Source: Aneurinibacillus sp. (GTDB lineage Bacteria; Bacillota; UBA5301; DYFA01). Taken from it: DNA of 64,000 nt. The translations under genes were made by a program, and so were the position numbers. The notes under the pieces are model-generated. The model saw nothing but the letters and a program-made list of their open reading frames with translations, had not been told where the DNA came from and did no database searches. Position 1 is the stretch's first letter, and every line of letters begins with the position of its first letter. Positions 49,044 to 58,575 of the stretch are shown piece by piece. Location of the stretch: NCBI GenBank assembly GCA_020725425.1, contig DYFA01000061.1:59330-123329 (forward strand), in the 5' to 3' direction.

Positions 49044-49656
49044 GGTTCTTGACCCCCGCGACCAGGTAGAAGTTCTCCGTCTCCCAGGCTTCCGTAACCT
49101 CGAACCCGGCGGCCCGGACTAGGTCGGCCACCTCCGCCGCCGGCTCGAGGAGGTCGTTCCGGATGGCCGTACAGGGAGAGCTCGAGTGGATACGGTTGAC
49201 GAAGGCCCGGCCGCCGAAGTGGCAAATCGCCAGCCGGGCGCCCGGGGCGGCCACCCGGTGGAGCTCCTCCAGGGTGCCGCGCCGGTCCTCGAAGTGGGGA
49301 TAAACGCCGTTGCAGACGATCGCGTCGACGGTCGCGTCGGGCAGCGGAAGCCGGCGGGCGTCAGTCCGGAGAAAGGTCACCGCGGCGAGGCGAGAGTGCT
49401 TGGCGGCGGACCTTTTCAGCATCTCCCGGGAGAGGTCGCAGGCGATGATCTCCGCGGGGCCAAACCCGGCCAAGTGGGGGATCAGCGACCCCGTCCCGCT
49501 GCCCACATCCAGCACCCGGTCGCCCTCCCTGATCCGCAGGACGGAGAGCAGCCGGTGGAGGAGATCCGGCGCGGGCGGCGCCGCCAGGGAGTCCCAGGCG
49601 CTCGCAAGCTCGTCGAAGAAGCGTTCTTTCAACCGGAGTGCCATCCCGCCGGCCAT
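49036..49656 (-). CDS. Class I SAM-dependent methyltransferase
   Basis: VLDVGSGTGSLIPHLAGF...DATVDAIVCNGVYPHFEDRRGTLEELHRVAAPGARLAI. Confidence 0.87.
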   Translation of the reverse strand: MAGGMALRLKERFFDELASAWDSLAAPPAPDLLHRLLSVLRIREGDRVLDVGSGTGSLIPHLAGFGPAEIIACDLSREMLKRSAAKHSRLAAVTFLRTDARRLPLPDATVDAIVCNGVYPHFEDRRGTLEELHRVAAPGARLAICHFGGRAFVNRIHSSSPCTAIRNDLLEPAAEVADLVRAAGFEVTEAWETENFYLVAGVKNHG

Positions 49657-49680
49657 CGGTGCTTCCCTCCGCTTCCGCTC

Positions 49681-49721
49681 CGTGCTACCGGGAACGCCTT
49701 TCAACCCCATCCTGTAGCACG
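49681..49721 (-). promoter_or_regulatory. Inverted repeat in the leader of the methyltransferase-metal ABC operon
   Basis: CGTGCTAC ... GTAGCACG 8-bp arms 25 nt apart. Confidence 0.35.
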
Positions 49722-49876
49722 AATTCTCTGGTAGTGCCACTATGTTTCGGCGGGCTCCGCCTTTTTCCTTCCTCCGAGCAGAGTCCCCGCCGCTCATTTT
49801 CCAGCAGAATCCTCGCCTCCGGCCGCCCCGATGGTCTCACACTATCAGCGGAGCGCGACGGAAGGAGGGTCTCCTC

Positions 49877-50491
49877 TTGACCAGGAACACGCCATTCACG
49901 AAGGACTGGTTGCTGCTCGGGATGGCCACCGGCATGGCGGCTTCCGCAGCCAAATCGCTGGTCAATTACGCCCTGGACAGGACCCGCGTGCCCACCATCC
50001 AGCACGGCACCCTGGCCGGCAACATCGTGATGGGGAAGCGGGAAAGGCTGGGGGGACTTCTTCCCGGCGGGGCGCCGCGCACCTCGGGCGAGCGGGCGGC
50101 CGGCTACCTGGCGGACACAATCGCCGGGGCAGCCTGCGGCGTGGCGCTCTCATACGTCTATGCCAAGACCCCGCCCGGCAACGAGACGATCAAGGGAATA
50201 CTCGGCGGAGCGGTCATGGGAACTGTAACGCTGGCGCTGGGCAACCAACTGAGAGTCAAGGGCTTCCGCAACCTATCCCCGGGACAGGTAACCTCGATGC
50301 TGGCGACCAGCGCCCTTTTCGGGGGCCTGGAGGGGTGGGTCATCGGCCGGTACGGGGCCAAGCTCGCGCCACAATCCCATCCGCTGCCGGTGAAGAACGT
50401 GACGGACCGGGAGTGTGAACAGGGCCGTCTGGCTCCGGCAGGGCGGGCGGCCAGACCGCTCGATGCGGGGCTGTCCCCGACGCTGTACTGA
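49877..50491 (+). CDS. Hypothetical membrane-associated protein
   Basis: TTG start after GGAAGGAGGG; Gly/Ala-rich helices. Confidence 0.6.
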   Translation: MTRNTPFTKDWLLLGMATGMAASAAKSLVNYALDRTRVPTIQHGTLAGNIVMGKRERLGGLLPGGAPRTSGERAAGYLADTIAGAACGVALSYVYAKTPPGNETIKGILGGAVMGTVTLALGNQLRVKGFRNLSPGQVTSMLATSALFGGLEGWVIGRYGAKLAPQSHPLPVKNVTDRECEQGRLAPAGRAARPLDAGLSPTLY

Positions 50492-50497
50492 ACCGGG

Positions 50498-50872
50498 GTG
50501 GGGTTCGTGACGCCTGACGCGGTCGCCTACGTTCGGCTTGGCGTCTTCATGTTCTGGACGGTCCTCTTCACGCTGGCCGCCCTGGTGATGGCGCGGCTGC
50601 TCCGGCGGAACCGGCCCAACCCGGTGAAGCTCTCGACCTACGAGTCGGGCCTGGTGACCCGGGGGGAAACGTGGGTGCGGTTCAAGACCAGCTACTACCT
50701 GTACGCCCTGGCGTTCGTCATCTTCGACCTGGAGACCCTCTTCCTCTATCCCTGGGCCGTGGCATTCCGCCGGCTCGGGGGCTTCGCCGCCTGGGAGGCG
50801 CTGCTCTTTGTCGTGACCCTGTTGCTCGGGTTGGGCTACGCGTGGCGGGAGGGGGCGCTGGAGTGGAAATAG
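50498..50872 (+). CDS. nuoA: NADH-quinone oxidoreductase subunit A
   Basis: [40 protein letters not shown]. Confidence 0.94.
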   Translation: MGFVTPDAVAYVRLGVFMFWTVLFTLAALVMARLLRRNRPNPVKLSTYESGLVTRGETWVRFKTSYYLYALAFVIFDLETLFLYPWAVAFRRLGGFAAWEALLFVVTLLLGLGYAWREGALEWK

Positions 50873-51363
50873 GGCAGCCGCCACCGCAGGGCGAAGGGGT
50901 GGCCCGGAACGTCCGCTTCACTACCCTGGACAACCTGGTGAAGTGGGCCCGCTCGTCCTCCCTCTGGCCGCTCACCTTCGGTCCGGCCTGCTGCGCCATC
51001 GAGATGATGGGGGCCAGCATGGCCAAGTCGGACCTCGACCGGCTGGGGGTCTTCTTCCGCCCTTCGCCGCGCCAGGCCGACGTGATGATCGTTGCGGGGA
51101 CGATCACCCAGAAGATGGTTCCGGTCATGAAACGCCTGTACGAGCAGATGGCCGAACCGAAGTACGTGATCGCCATGGGGAGCTGCGCCATCGGGGGCGG
51201 CCCCTTCGCCGAATCGTACTCCGTCTTGCGCGGGGTCGACGAGGTCCTTCCGGTGGACGTTTACGTTCCCGGCTGCCCTCCGCGCCCGGAGGGGCTCATC
51301 TACGGCATCATGAAGCTCCAGGAGGCCATCCGCCGGGGTGAGACCAGGGGGGAGAAGGGATGA
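50863..51363 (+). CDS. nuoB: NADH-quinone oxidoreductase subunit B
   Basis: [11 protein letters not shown]...[11 protein letters not shown]...[16 protein letters not shown]. Confidence 0.95.
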   Translation: MEIGQPPPQGEGVARNVRFTTLDNLVKWARSSSLWPLTFGPACCAIEMMGASMAKSDLDRLGVFFRPSPRQADVMIVAGTITQKMVPVMKRLYEQMAEPKYVIAMGSCAIGGGPFAESYSVLRGVDEVLPVDVYVPGCPPRPEGLIYGIMKLQEAIRRGETRGEKG

Positions 51364-52934
51364 CCCCGGCGGCCACCCGTGACGCGGGCGCCAAACGCGA
51401 GGCCCTGGCGGGCGCCTTTCCCGGGCTGGCGGCAGCGGAGGAACACGGCGTGCTCGTGGTGGACGCACCGCCCGGGCAGGCGCAGGACGTGCTCGGTTAT
51501 CTGAAGGAGGCGTGGGGTCTCAACCAGCTCACCGATCTGACCGCGGTGGATTACCCGGAGAGGCGGAGCTTCGCCGTGGTGTACCGCCTCAGCCGGGTGC
51601 CGGAATACGACACCGCGGTGGTCAAGGTCTCTCTGCCCCGGGCGCATCCGGAACTCCCGAGCGCCGCCGGGCGGTGGGCCAACGCCGACTGGCTGGAACG
51701 GGAAGTCTTCGACCTCTTCGGCGTGAACTTCCCCGGCCACCCCCACCTGCGCCGCATCCTCACCTGGGAGGGGTTCCCGGGGCACCCTCTGCGGAAGGAC
51801 TGGGAGGTCGCCGCGGAGCTGTCCGAGGGGATCGAGGAACGAGAGGAGGAGCTGACGATCAACGTCGGCCCCCAACACCCCTCGACTCACGGCGTCTTCC
51901 GCTTCAAGGTGCGCCTGGACGGCGAGACCATCGTCGAACTGGACCCCGTCATCGGGTACGTCCACCGGGGGATGGAGAAGCTCCTGGAGTCCCGGGCCTG
52001 GCACCAGATCATCCCGTACACCGACCGGTTCGACTATCTCGCCTCCATGTTCAACAACCAGGCCTACGTGATGGCGGTCGAGCGGCTGGCCGGGATCGAG
52101 GTTCCCGAACGGGCCGAATACCTCCGGGTCATCGCCTGCGAGCTGAACCGGATCGCCTCGCATCTCGTGGCGATCGGCGCCTACGGCCTGGACGTCGGAG
52201 CGCTCACCCCGATCCTGTACACCTTCCGGGAGCGGGAAAAGATCTACGACCTGATGGAGATGCTCTGCGGGGCGCGGATGCTCTACTCCTACTTCCGCAT
52301 CGGGGGCCTGGGGTACGACGTGCCCGAGGCGTTCTGGGACCGTCTCCCGGCTTTCCTCGCCGAGATGCCGCGGCGGATCGACGAGTACGAGGAGTTGCTC
52401 ACAGGGAACGAGATCTTCCTCGCCCGCACCCGGGGAGTGGGCGTCCTGACCGGCGGCCACGCCATCGACCACGGCGTCACCGGGCCGAACCTGCGGGCCA
52501 GCGGGGTGCCGTACGACTTGCGCCGGGCCGACCCGTACTCCCTCTACTCCGCCTTCGACTTCGAGGTGGTCACCGGCGAGCGGGGCGACTCCTACGAGCG
52601 GTACCTGGTGCGGGTGCGGGAGATGCGGGAGAGCCTGAAGATCCTGGAACAGGCCGCCCGGGCGTGCCCGCGGGAAGGCCCGGTGCTGGCCAAGGTGCCG
52701 AAAATCCTGAAACCGCCGCCCGGGGAGGTCTACGCCCATGTGGAGTCACCCCGGGGCGAGGTCGGCTGCTACCTCGTGTCGGACGGGCGCCCCCAGCCCT
52801 ACCGTTTCCGCTGGCGCTCGCCCTCCTTCAACCACCTCTCGGTCCTGCGGGAACTGGTCAAGGGAGCCAAGGTCGCCGACCTGATCGCCGTCTTCGGCTC
52901 GATCGACGTCATCGGGGCGGAGGTGGACCGCTGA
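51360..52934 (+). CDS. nuoCD: NADH-quinone oxidoreductase fused subunits C/D
   Basis: NuoC domain [21 protein letters not shown] fused to Nuo[18 protein letters not shown]. Confidence 0.94.
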   Translation: MTPAATRDAGAKREALAGAFPGLAAAEEHGVLVVDAPPGQAQDVLGYLKEAWGLNQLTDLTAVDYPERRSFAVVYRLSRVPEYDTAVVKVSLPRAHPELPSAAGRWANADWLEREVFDLFGVNFPGHPHLRRILTWEGFPGHPLRKDWEVAAELSEGIEEREEELTINVGPQHPSTHGVFRFKVRLDGETIVELDPVIGYVHRGMEKLLESRAWHQIIPYTDRFDYLASMFNNQAYVMAVERLAGIEVPERAEYLRVIACELNRIASHLVAIGAYGLDVGALTPILYTFREREKIYDLMEMLCGARMLYSYFRIGGLGYDVPEAFWDRLPAFLAEMPRRIDEYEELLTGNEIFLARTRGVGVLTGGHAIDHGVTGPNLRASGVPYDLRRADPYSLYSAFDFEVVTGERGDSYERYLVRVREMRESLKILEQAARACPREGPVLAKVPKILKPPPGEVYAHVESPRGEVGCYLVSDGRPQPYRFRWRSPSFNHLSVLRELVKGAKVADLIAVFGSIDVIGAEVDR

Positions 52935-53917
52935 TGCCGGCGGGATGGCCCCGGGTCATCCTCTACGCCTCCCTCGCCAGCCTGGTGGTGCTGGGCCTGG
53001 TTTCGGGGATCGTGCTCTTTTTGGTCTACCTCGAACGGCGGGTCCTCGGGCGGCTGCAGGCCCGCATCGGCCCGAACCGGGTCGGACCCTGGGGTCTCCT
53101 GCAAACCACCGCCGACGCCCTGAAGCTCCTCACCAAGGAGGACATCGTCCCGGCCGAGGCGGATCGGATTCTCTTCGTCCTGGCGCCGCTGGTGGTCTTT
53201 TTCGGCGCGGCGATGGCCTTCGCCGTCGTCCCGGCCGGCCCGCGACTCGTTCTGGTGGACCTGGGGGTGGGGGTCCTGTTCGTCGTCGGGATGGGGTCCC
53301 TCGCCATGCTCGGCTACCTCATGGCCGGCTGGGCCTCACACAGCAAGTACTCGCTCCTCGGCGGGATGCGGGCTGTGGCGCAACTGGTCAGCTACGAGCT
53401 GCCGCTGACCCTGGCCCTGCTCGGGGTAGTGATCCTGTCGGGCTCCCTCGCCGCCACCCGGATCGTCGAGGTCCAGCGCCACGGGTGGTTCATCCTGCTC
53501 CAGCCCCTCGGCTTCTTCATCTACTTTACGGCCGGCCTGGCGGAGATCAACCGCTCCCCCTTCGACCTGCCGGAGGGCGAGTCGGAGCTGGTCGGCGGCT
53601 ATCACACCGAGTACTCCGGCATGCGCTGGGCCCTTTTCTTCCTGGCGGAGTATGCCGGGGTCTTCTCGCTCTCCGCCCTGGCGGCCACCCTCTACCTGGG
53701 CGGGTGGCTCGGCCCGTGGTTGCCGGGGCCGGTCTGGCTCCTGCTCAAAACCTTCGCTCTGGTGTTCGCCATCATTTGGCTCCGGGGAACGTGGCTGCGC
53801 CCCCGCCTCGACCAGTTGCTGAGCTTTTCCTGGAAGTTCCTCCTGCCACTCTCCCTGGTGAATCTGGCCTTCACCGCGGCGGAGGTCTACTTCCTGCGCT
53901 GGTTGGGGGTGGCGTGA
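52934..53917 (+). CDS. nuoH: NADH-quinone oxidoreductase subunit H
   Basis: ERRVLGRLQARIGPNRVGPWGLLQTTADALKLLTKEDI; FDLPEGESELVGGYHTEYSGM. Confidence 0.95.
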   Translation: MPAGWPRVILYASLASLVVLGLVSGIVLFLVYLERRVLGRLQARIGPNRVGPWGLLQTTADALKLLTKEDIVPAEADRILFVLAPLVVFFGAAMAFAVVPAGPRLVLVDLGVGVLFVVGMGSLAMLGYLMAGWASHSKYSLLGGMRAVAQLVSYELPLTLALLGVVILSGSLAATRIVEVQRHGWFILLQPLGFFIYFTAGLAEINRSPFDLPEGESELVGGYHTEYSGMRWALFFLAEYAGVFSLSALAATLYLGGWLGPWLPGPVWLLLKTFALVFAIIWLRGTWLRPRLDQLLSFSWKFLLPLSLVNLAFTAAEVYFLRWLGVA

Positions 53918-53943
53918 TCTGAGGATCTCAGAGGCGGTGGAGG

Positions 53944-54342
53944 ATGTCTAAAGGCAAGGGGCTGGTGAAAGGGCTCCGGCGGACCCTGCAGACTTTTTTC
54001 GCCAAGCCGGTCACCGTGGAGTACCCGAGGGTGAAGCCGGCGGTTGACCCGCGCTACCGGGGCGCCTTCGCCTTCGATCCGGAGAAGTGCATCGCCTGCG
54101 AACTCTGTGCCCGGGCCTGCCCGAACAGAGTCATCCGCCTTAAGTGGGAGAAGGGCGAAGGCAGCGGGGCCGGCAAGCGCCGGGTCACCGAGTACCGGAT
54201 GGAACCGGGGCTGTGCCTGTTCTGCGGGCTGTGCGCCGAAGCCTGCCCCACCAAGGCGCTGGCCATGACGCCCCGGTATGAGCTGGCGACGCGGCGGCGG
54301 GAGGAAGCCGGCCTGGTAGCGTTCGGCCGGCAGGAGAGATGA
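53944..54342 (+). CDS. nuoI: NADH-quinone oxidoreductase subunit I
   Basis: Two 4Fe-4S motifs CIACELCARACPNR and CLFCGLCAEACPTKAL. Confidence 0.93.
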   Translation: MSKGKGLVKGLRRTLQTFFAKPVTVEYPRVKPAVDPRYRGAFAFDPEKCIACELCARACPNRVIRLKWEKGEGSGAGKRRVTEYRMEPGLCLFCGLCAEACPTKALAMTPRYELATRRREEAGLVAFGRQER

Positions 54343-54824
54343 CGGCGGTCTTCTGGTTCCTGGCGGGGGTGACAGTCCTGGCGGCGGCGGGCGTGATGGC
54401 CCTGCCCAACGTCTTTCACGCCTCGCTCTGCTTCGCCTTGTCCTTCTTCGCCCTGGCGGGGGTCTACCTCACCCTCGGCGCCGAGTTCCTGGCGGCGATC
54501 CAAATCCTTATCTACACCGGGGCCATCGCCGTGATCATCGCCTTTGCCGTGATGCTCACCCCGCCCGCCATCGGCCATTCGAACCTCTCGAACCGCCAGC
54601 GCCTGTGGGCCGGCGCCGTCGCCTTGCTCGCCCTGGGTCTTCTGGCAGGGGGCCTCGTCCCGGTCCGCTGGCCGGAGCCCGGCCCGCTTCGGGCGACGAG
54701 CGCGGCCAGCCTGGGGGAGCTCATGCTGACCCGCTACGTGGTGCCCTTCGAGGTGGCCGGCTTCATCCTCCTGGTGGCCCTGATCGCCGCCATCACCGTC
54801 GCGAAGGGGGCGTTGAAGCCGTGA
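54339..54824 (+). CDS. nuoJ: NADH-quinone oxidoreductase subunit J
   Basis: ALSFFALAGVYLTLGAEFLAAIQILIYTGAIAVIIAFAVML. Confidence 0.93.
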   Translation: MTAVFWFLAGVTVLAAAGVMALPNVFHASLCFALSFFALAGVYLTLGAEFLAAIQILIYTGAIAVIIAFAVMLTPPAIGHSNLSNRQRLWAGAVALLALGLLAGGLVPVRWPEPGPLRATSAASLGELMLTRYVVPFEVAGFILLVALIAAITVAKGALKP

Positions 54825-55129
54825 GCCCGCCGCTTCACCACTACCTCATCCTGGCGGCTGTCCTCTTCTGCCTGGGCCTCTACGGCGTACTGGCGAAGCG
54901 GAACGCCATCGTGGCGCTGATGTCGGTGGAGCTGATGCTCGCCGGAGTCAACCTCAACCTGGTGGCCTTCGACCGCTACCTCGGCTCCCGCTACCTGGGG
55001 CAGGTCTTCGCCCTGTTCACAGTGAGCGTGGCGGCGGCCGAGGCGGCGGTCGGCCTGGCGCTGGTCATCGCTCTGGCCCGGCGCCGGAACTCGGTGGACC
55101 TGTCGGAGTTCACGGACCTTTCAGGGTAG
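54821..55129 (+). CDS. nuoK: NADH-quinone oxidoreductase subunit K
   Basis: GLYGVLAKRNAIVALMSVELMLAGVNLNLVAF. Confidence 0.94.
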   Translation: MSPPLHHYLILAAVLFCLGLYGVLAKRNAIVALMSVELMLAGVNLNLVAFDRYLGSRYLGQVFALFTVSVAAAEAAVGLALVIALARRRNSVDLSEFTDLSG

Positions 55130-55138
55130 GAGGGCGGC

Positions 55139-57124
55139 ATGGGCGGCATCCCGGCACAACTCGGGAGAGAGTTCTGGCAGGCTCTGGCGTGGCCTTTGGG
55201 CGCGGCCGCCCCTGCTCCCGCCGCGCCTGCCCTGCTCGTGGTTCTCCCGGCCCTCGCCTTTGTCCTGGCGGGACTGAGCCTCCGCCGCCGCCCTGGTCTG
55301 GCGGCAGGGCTGGCGATCGCCGTGACAGCCTGGTCCCTCGTGGCTTCCGCCCGGCTCTTCCTGACCGTCCGGCTGCTTAATGGGGAACTGGTGGCCTCCT
55401 ACACCTGGGTGGCGGCTGGGGGGGTGCGCCTGGAGGCCGGGTTCGCCGTCAACCCGCTGACTGCGGCGATGCTTCTGGTGGTAGCGGCGGTGAGCCTGCT
55501 GGTGCAGGTCTACTCGACGGCCTACCTGGCGGGCGACCCGGGGTACAGCCGCTACTTCGCCTACCTCTCGTTCTTTACCGCAGCCATGTTCGGCCTGGTC
55601 CTCTCCCCCAACCTCTTCCAACTGTACGTGTTCTACGAGTTGGTCGGGCTCGCCTCGTTCCTGCTCATCGGCTTCTGGCACGAGGAACCGGGCCCGGTGG
55701 CGGCTGCCCGGAAAGCCTTCGTCACGACCCGCCTCGGCGACTTCGGCCTGCTGCTCGGGATTCTGCTCCTCTACTGGCATGCCCGGACCCTGGACTTCAC
55801 CCGGCTGGCTTGGCTGGCGCCCGAGCTCGACCCGGCCGTTCTCCGCCTGGTTGCCCTGCTCATCTTCGCCGGGGCGGCGGGCAAGTCGGCCCAGTTTCCG
55901 CTCCACGTCTGGCTCCCGGACGCCATGGCCGGTCCCACTCCGGTCTCCGCCCTCATCCACGCGGCCACGATGGTGGCGGCCGGAGTGTTCCTGGTGGCCC
56001 GGGCCTTCCCCCTCTTCGCCCCGGCGGTCGCCGGCCGCCTGCCGCTTCTGGTCGTCGCCGCCGCCGGGGCGGTGACCTCCTTCCTCGGGGCCACGGCTGC
56101 CACGGCCCAGGACGACGTCAAGCGGGTGCTGGCCTACTCCACCGTCTCCCAGCTCGGCCTCATGATGCTGGGACTGGGGGCCCAGAGCTCCACCGCCGCC
56201 GTCTTCCACCTGATCACTCACGCCTTCTTCAAGTCCCTGCTCTTCCTGGGGGCGGGAGCGGCCATCCGCCGCTGCCACCACGAGCAGGATATCTGGCGGA
56301 TGGGCGGCCTGGCCCGCCCCATGCCTCTCACCGCCCTGGCCTTCGCGGTCGGGGGGCTCTCCCTGGCGGGGGTCCCGCCGCTCTCCGGCTTCTACAGCAA
56401 GGACGCCATCCTCCTGGCCGTCCTGGAACAGGCCCGGGGCTCCCGGCCGCACGCGGCGTTCCTGACCGTGGGCCTCGCCGTCTCCGCCTTGACCGCCTTT
56501 TATCTGGCCCGCCTCTTCTTCCTGATCTTCACCGGCGCCCCTCAGGAGGAAGGCCCTGTTTCCCCAGGCCGAGCCCACCGGCCGGGCCCCGCCCCTCGAG
56601 AAGCGGCGGCCGCCCCGCCGGCGATGACCGTCCCCCTGCTCCTGCTCGCCGTGCCGGCTGCCGTCCTGGGATACTTCGGCCAACGTTTGCTGCCGGTGAA
56701 GGAGCACCTGAACCAGACCCTCGCCGGAGGAACGACTGCCCTGGCTCTGGCGGGGATCGGAGCCGCCTGGCTGCTCTACGGGCGCCGCCGTCCAGCCCGC
56801 GACCCGCTCGTCGCTGCGCTGGGCCCCGTCCACCGCCTCCTCCGCTCCGGCTACTACCTGGACGACCTTTACACCCGCCTCGGGAACTACCTGGTCCGGG
56901 GGTTGGCGGCGACCCTCCACCGGTTCGACCGCACCGCGGTGGACGGGCTCGTCAACGGGGTGGCCGGGGTCGTCCTCCTCTCCGGCCGGACCCTCCGGCG
57001 GGTGCAGGGCGGATGGGTGCAACGGTACCTGCTCTACCTGGTAGCCGCCGTCTTCCTGGCCCTGGCGGCCTGGCTCTGGCACGGCCTCGAACTTTACCCT
57101 GCAGGAGGGATGGGCCGATGGTGA
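55139..57124 (+). CDS. nuoL: NADH-quinone oxidoreductase subunit L
   Basis: NLFQLYVFYELVGLASFLLIGFW; FPLHVWLPDAMAGPTPVSALIHAATMVAAGVFL. Confidence 0.95.
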   Translation: MGGIPAQLGREFWQALAWPLGAAAPAPAAPALLVVLPALAFVLAGLSLRRRPGLAAGLAIAVTAWSLVASARLFLTVRLLNGELVASYTWVAAGGVRLEAGFAVNPLTAAMLLVVAAVSLLVQVYSTAYLAGDPGYSRYFAYLSFFTAAMFGLVLSPNLFQLYVFYELVGLASFLLIGFWHEEPGPVAAARKAFVTTRLGDFGLLLGILLLYWHARTLDFTRLAWLAPELDPAVLRLVALLIFAGAAGKSAQFPLHVWLPDAMAGPTPVSALIHAATMVAAGVFLVARAFPLFAPAVAGRLPLLVVAAAGAVTSFLGATAATAQDDVKRVLAYSTVSQLGLMMLGLGAQSSTAAVFHLITHAFFKSLLFLGAGAAIRRCHHEQDIWRMGGLARPMPLTALAFAVGGLSLAGVPPLSGFYSKDAILLAVLEQARGSRPHAAFLTVGLAVSALTAFYLARLFFLIFTGAPQEEGPVSPGRAHRPGPAPREAAAAPPAMTVPLLLLAVPAAVLGYFGQRLLPVKEHLNQTLAGGTTALALAGIGAAWLLYGRRRPARDPLVAALGPVHRLLRSGYYLDDLYTRLGNYLVRGLAATLHRFDRTAVDGLVNGVAGVVLLSGRTLRRVQGGWVQRYLLYLVAAVFLALAAWLWHGLELYPAGGMGRW

Positions 57125-58575
57125 CGGCGATGGTCTTCGCTCCTCTGGCCGCCGCCTCTCTGCTGCTCCTCCTTCCGGCCAACCGGCGCCTGGCGATCAG
57201 GGTCGTGGCGGCCCTCGCCTCCGGGCTCTCCCTGGCACTCGCCGTGTACCTCTGTTTCGCCTACGACCAGCGCCTGGGGGGCGTCCAGTTCCTCACCCGC
57301 CTCCGCTGGATACCCGTCCTCGGCGCCTTCTACCTGGTCGGCGCCGACGGGATATCCCTCGCCATGGTGCTGCTCACCGCCCTGGTCCTCTTCGCCGGGG
57401 TCTTCGCTTCCTGGCGGATGGAGGAGCGGGACAAGGAATTCTTCGTGCTCCTTCTGGTCCTTGTAACCGGCGTCTTCGGGGTCTTCGTCTCCTTCGACCT
57501 CCTCCTCTTCCTCAGCTTCTACGAGCTGGCCGTTATTCCGATGTACCTCTTGATCGCCGTCTGGGGCTCCACGCGCAAGGAGTACGCCGCCTACAAGCTC
57601 ACGCTCTACCTGCTCGCCGGGTCGGTCCTGCTCATCCTCGGCGTCATCCTGGTCTACTTCTCGACCGGGATGCTCACCTTCGACTTCCTCGCCATCTCGG
57701 GTCTGCGCTTCGACCCCGCCTTGCAACGGCGCCTCTTCCCCTTTCTCTTCCTGGGCTTTGCGGTGCTGGTGCCGATGTGGCCCTTCCACACCTGGTCGCC
57801 GGACGGCCACGCGGCGGCCCCGACTGCCGTCTCCATGCTCCATGCCGGCGTCCTGATGAAGCTCGGGGCGTACGGCGTCATCCGCGTGGCTCTTACCCTC
57901 TTCCCGACGGCCGCCCGGGCCTGGTCGCCGCTCATCGCCGCCCTCTGCACCGTGAACATCCTCTACGGCGCCTACGTGGCCCTCGCCCAGAAGGACCTGA
58001 AGTACGTCATCGGCTATTCCTCGGTGAGCCACATGGGCTACGTCCTGCTCGGGATCGCCTCGTTCACTGCCGCCGGCCTGACCGGCGCCGTCTTCCAGAT
58101 GTTCTCCCACGGCGTCATGACGGGGCTCTTCTTCGCTCTGGTCGGCCACGTCTACGCCCAGGCGCACACCCGCGAGATCGCGGCCCTGGGGGGCTTGGCG
58201 AAGGCCATGCCGGTCGCCGCCACCACCTTTGCCATCGCCGCCCTGGCCTCTCTCGGTCTGCCGGGCCTCTCTTCCTTCGTCGCCGAGGTGCTGGTCTTCT
58301 TCGGGGCCTTCCGCCGCTTCCCGGCTCTGGCCGTCCTCGGTATAGCCGCCATCGTGGTCACGGCCTCCTACATTCTGCGCACAACCCAGCAGGTCTTTTT
58401 CGGCCCCCCTCAGGAGCGCTACGCCGGGGCGAAGGACGCTCGGACGGTGGACCTCGTGGGGCTCTTCCTGCTTCTCGGGGTGCTGGTCGGCTTCGGCCTT
58501 CTGCCCCAGCCGCTGGTAGGGCTGATCAGCACAGGCGTGCAGCCGCTCGTCACCCGCATGGGGGGGATGCCTTGA
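57118..58575 (+). CDS. nuoM: NADH-quinone oxidoreductase subunit M
   Basis: LSFYELAVIPMYLLIAVWG; PMWPFHTWSPDGHAAAPTAVSMLHAGVLMKLGAYG. Confidence 0.95.
   Translation: MVTAMVFAPLAAASLLLLLPANRRLAIRVVAALASGLSLALAVYLCFAYDQRLGGVQFLTRLRWIPVLGAFYLVGADGISLAMVLLTALVLFAGVFASWRMEERDKEFFVLLLVLVTGVFGVFVSFDLLLFLSFYELAVIPMYLLIAVWGSTRKEYAAYKLTLYLLAGSVLLILGVILVYFSTGMLTFDFLAISGLRFDPALQRRLFPFLFLGFAVLVPMWPFHTWSPDGHAAAPTAVSMLHAGVLMKLGAYGVIRVALTLFPTAARAWSPLIAALCTVNILYGAYVALAQKDLKYVIGYSSVSHMGYVLLGIASFTAAGLTGAVFQMFSHGVMTGLFFALVGHVYAQAHTREIAALGGLAKAMPVAATTFAIAALASLGLPGLSSFVAEVLVFFGAFRRFPALAVLGIAAIVVTASYILRTTQQVFFGPPQERYAGAKDARTVDLVGLFLLLGVLVGFGLLPQPLVGLISTGVQPLVTRMGGMP

Noticed and set aside
51512-52920. Long plus-strand ORF upstream part of the 801-aa ORF ending at 53917
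   Set aside because: Only the part from ATG 52934 is NuoH; the upstream part is an out-of-frame reading of nuoCD.
55121-57082. 653-aa minus-strand ORF opposite nuoL
   Set aside because: Low-complexity Gly/Glu/Arg product, perfectly opposite a clear nuoL; shadow ORF.
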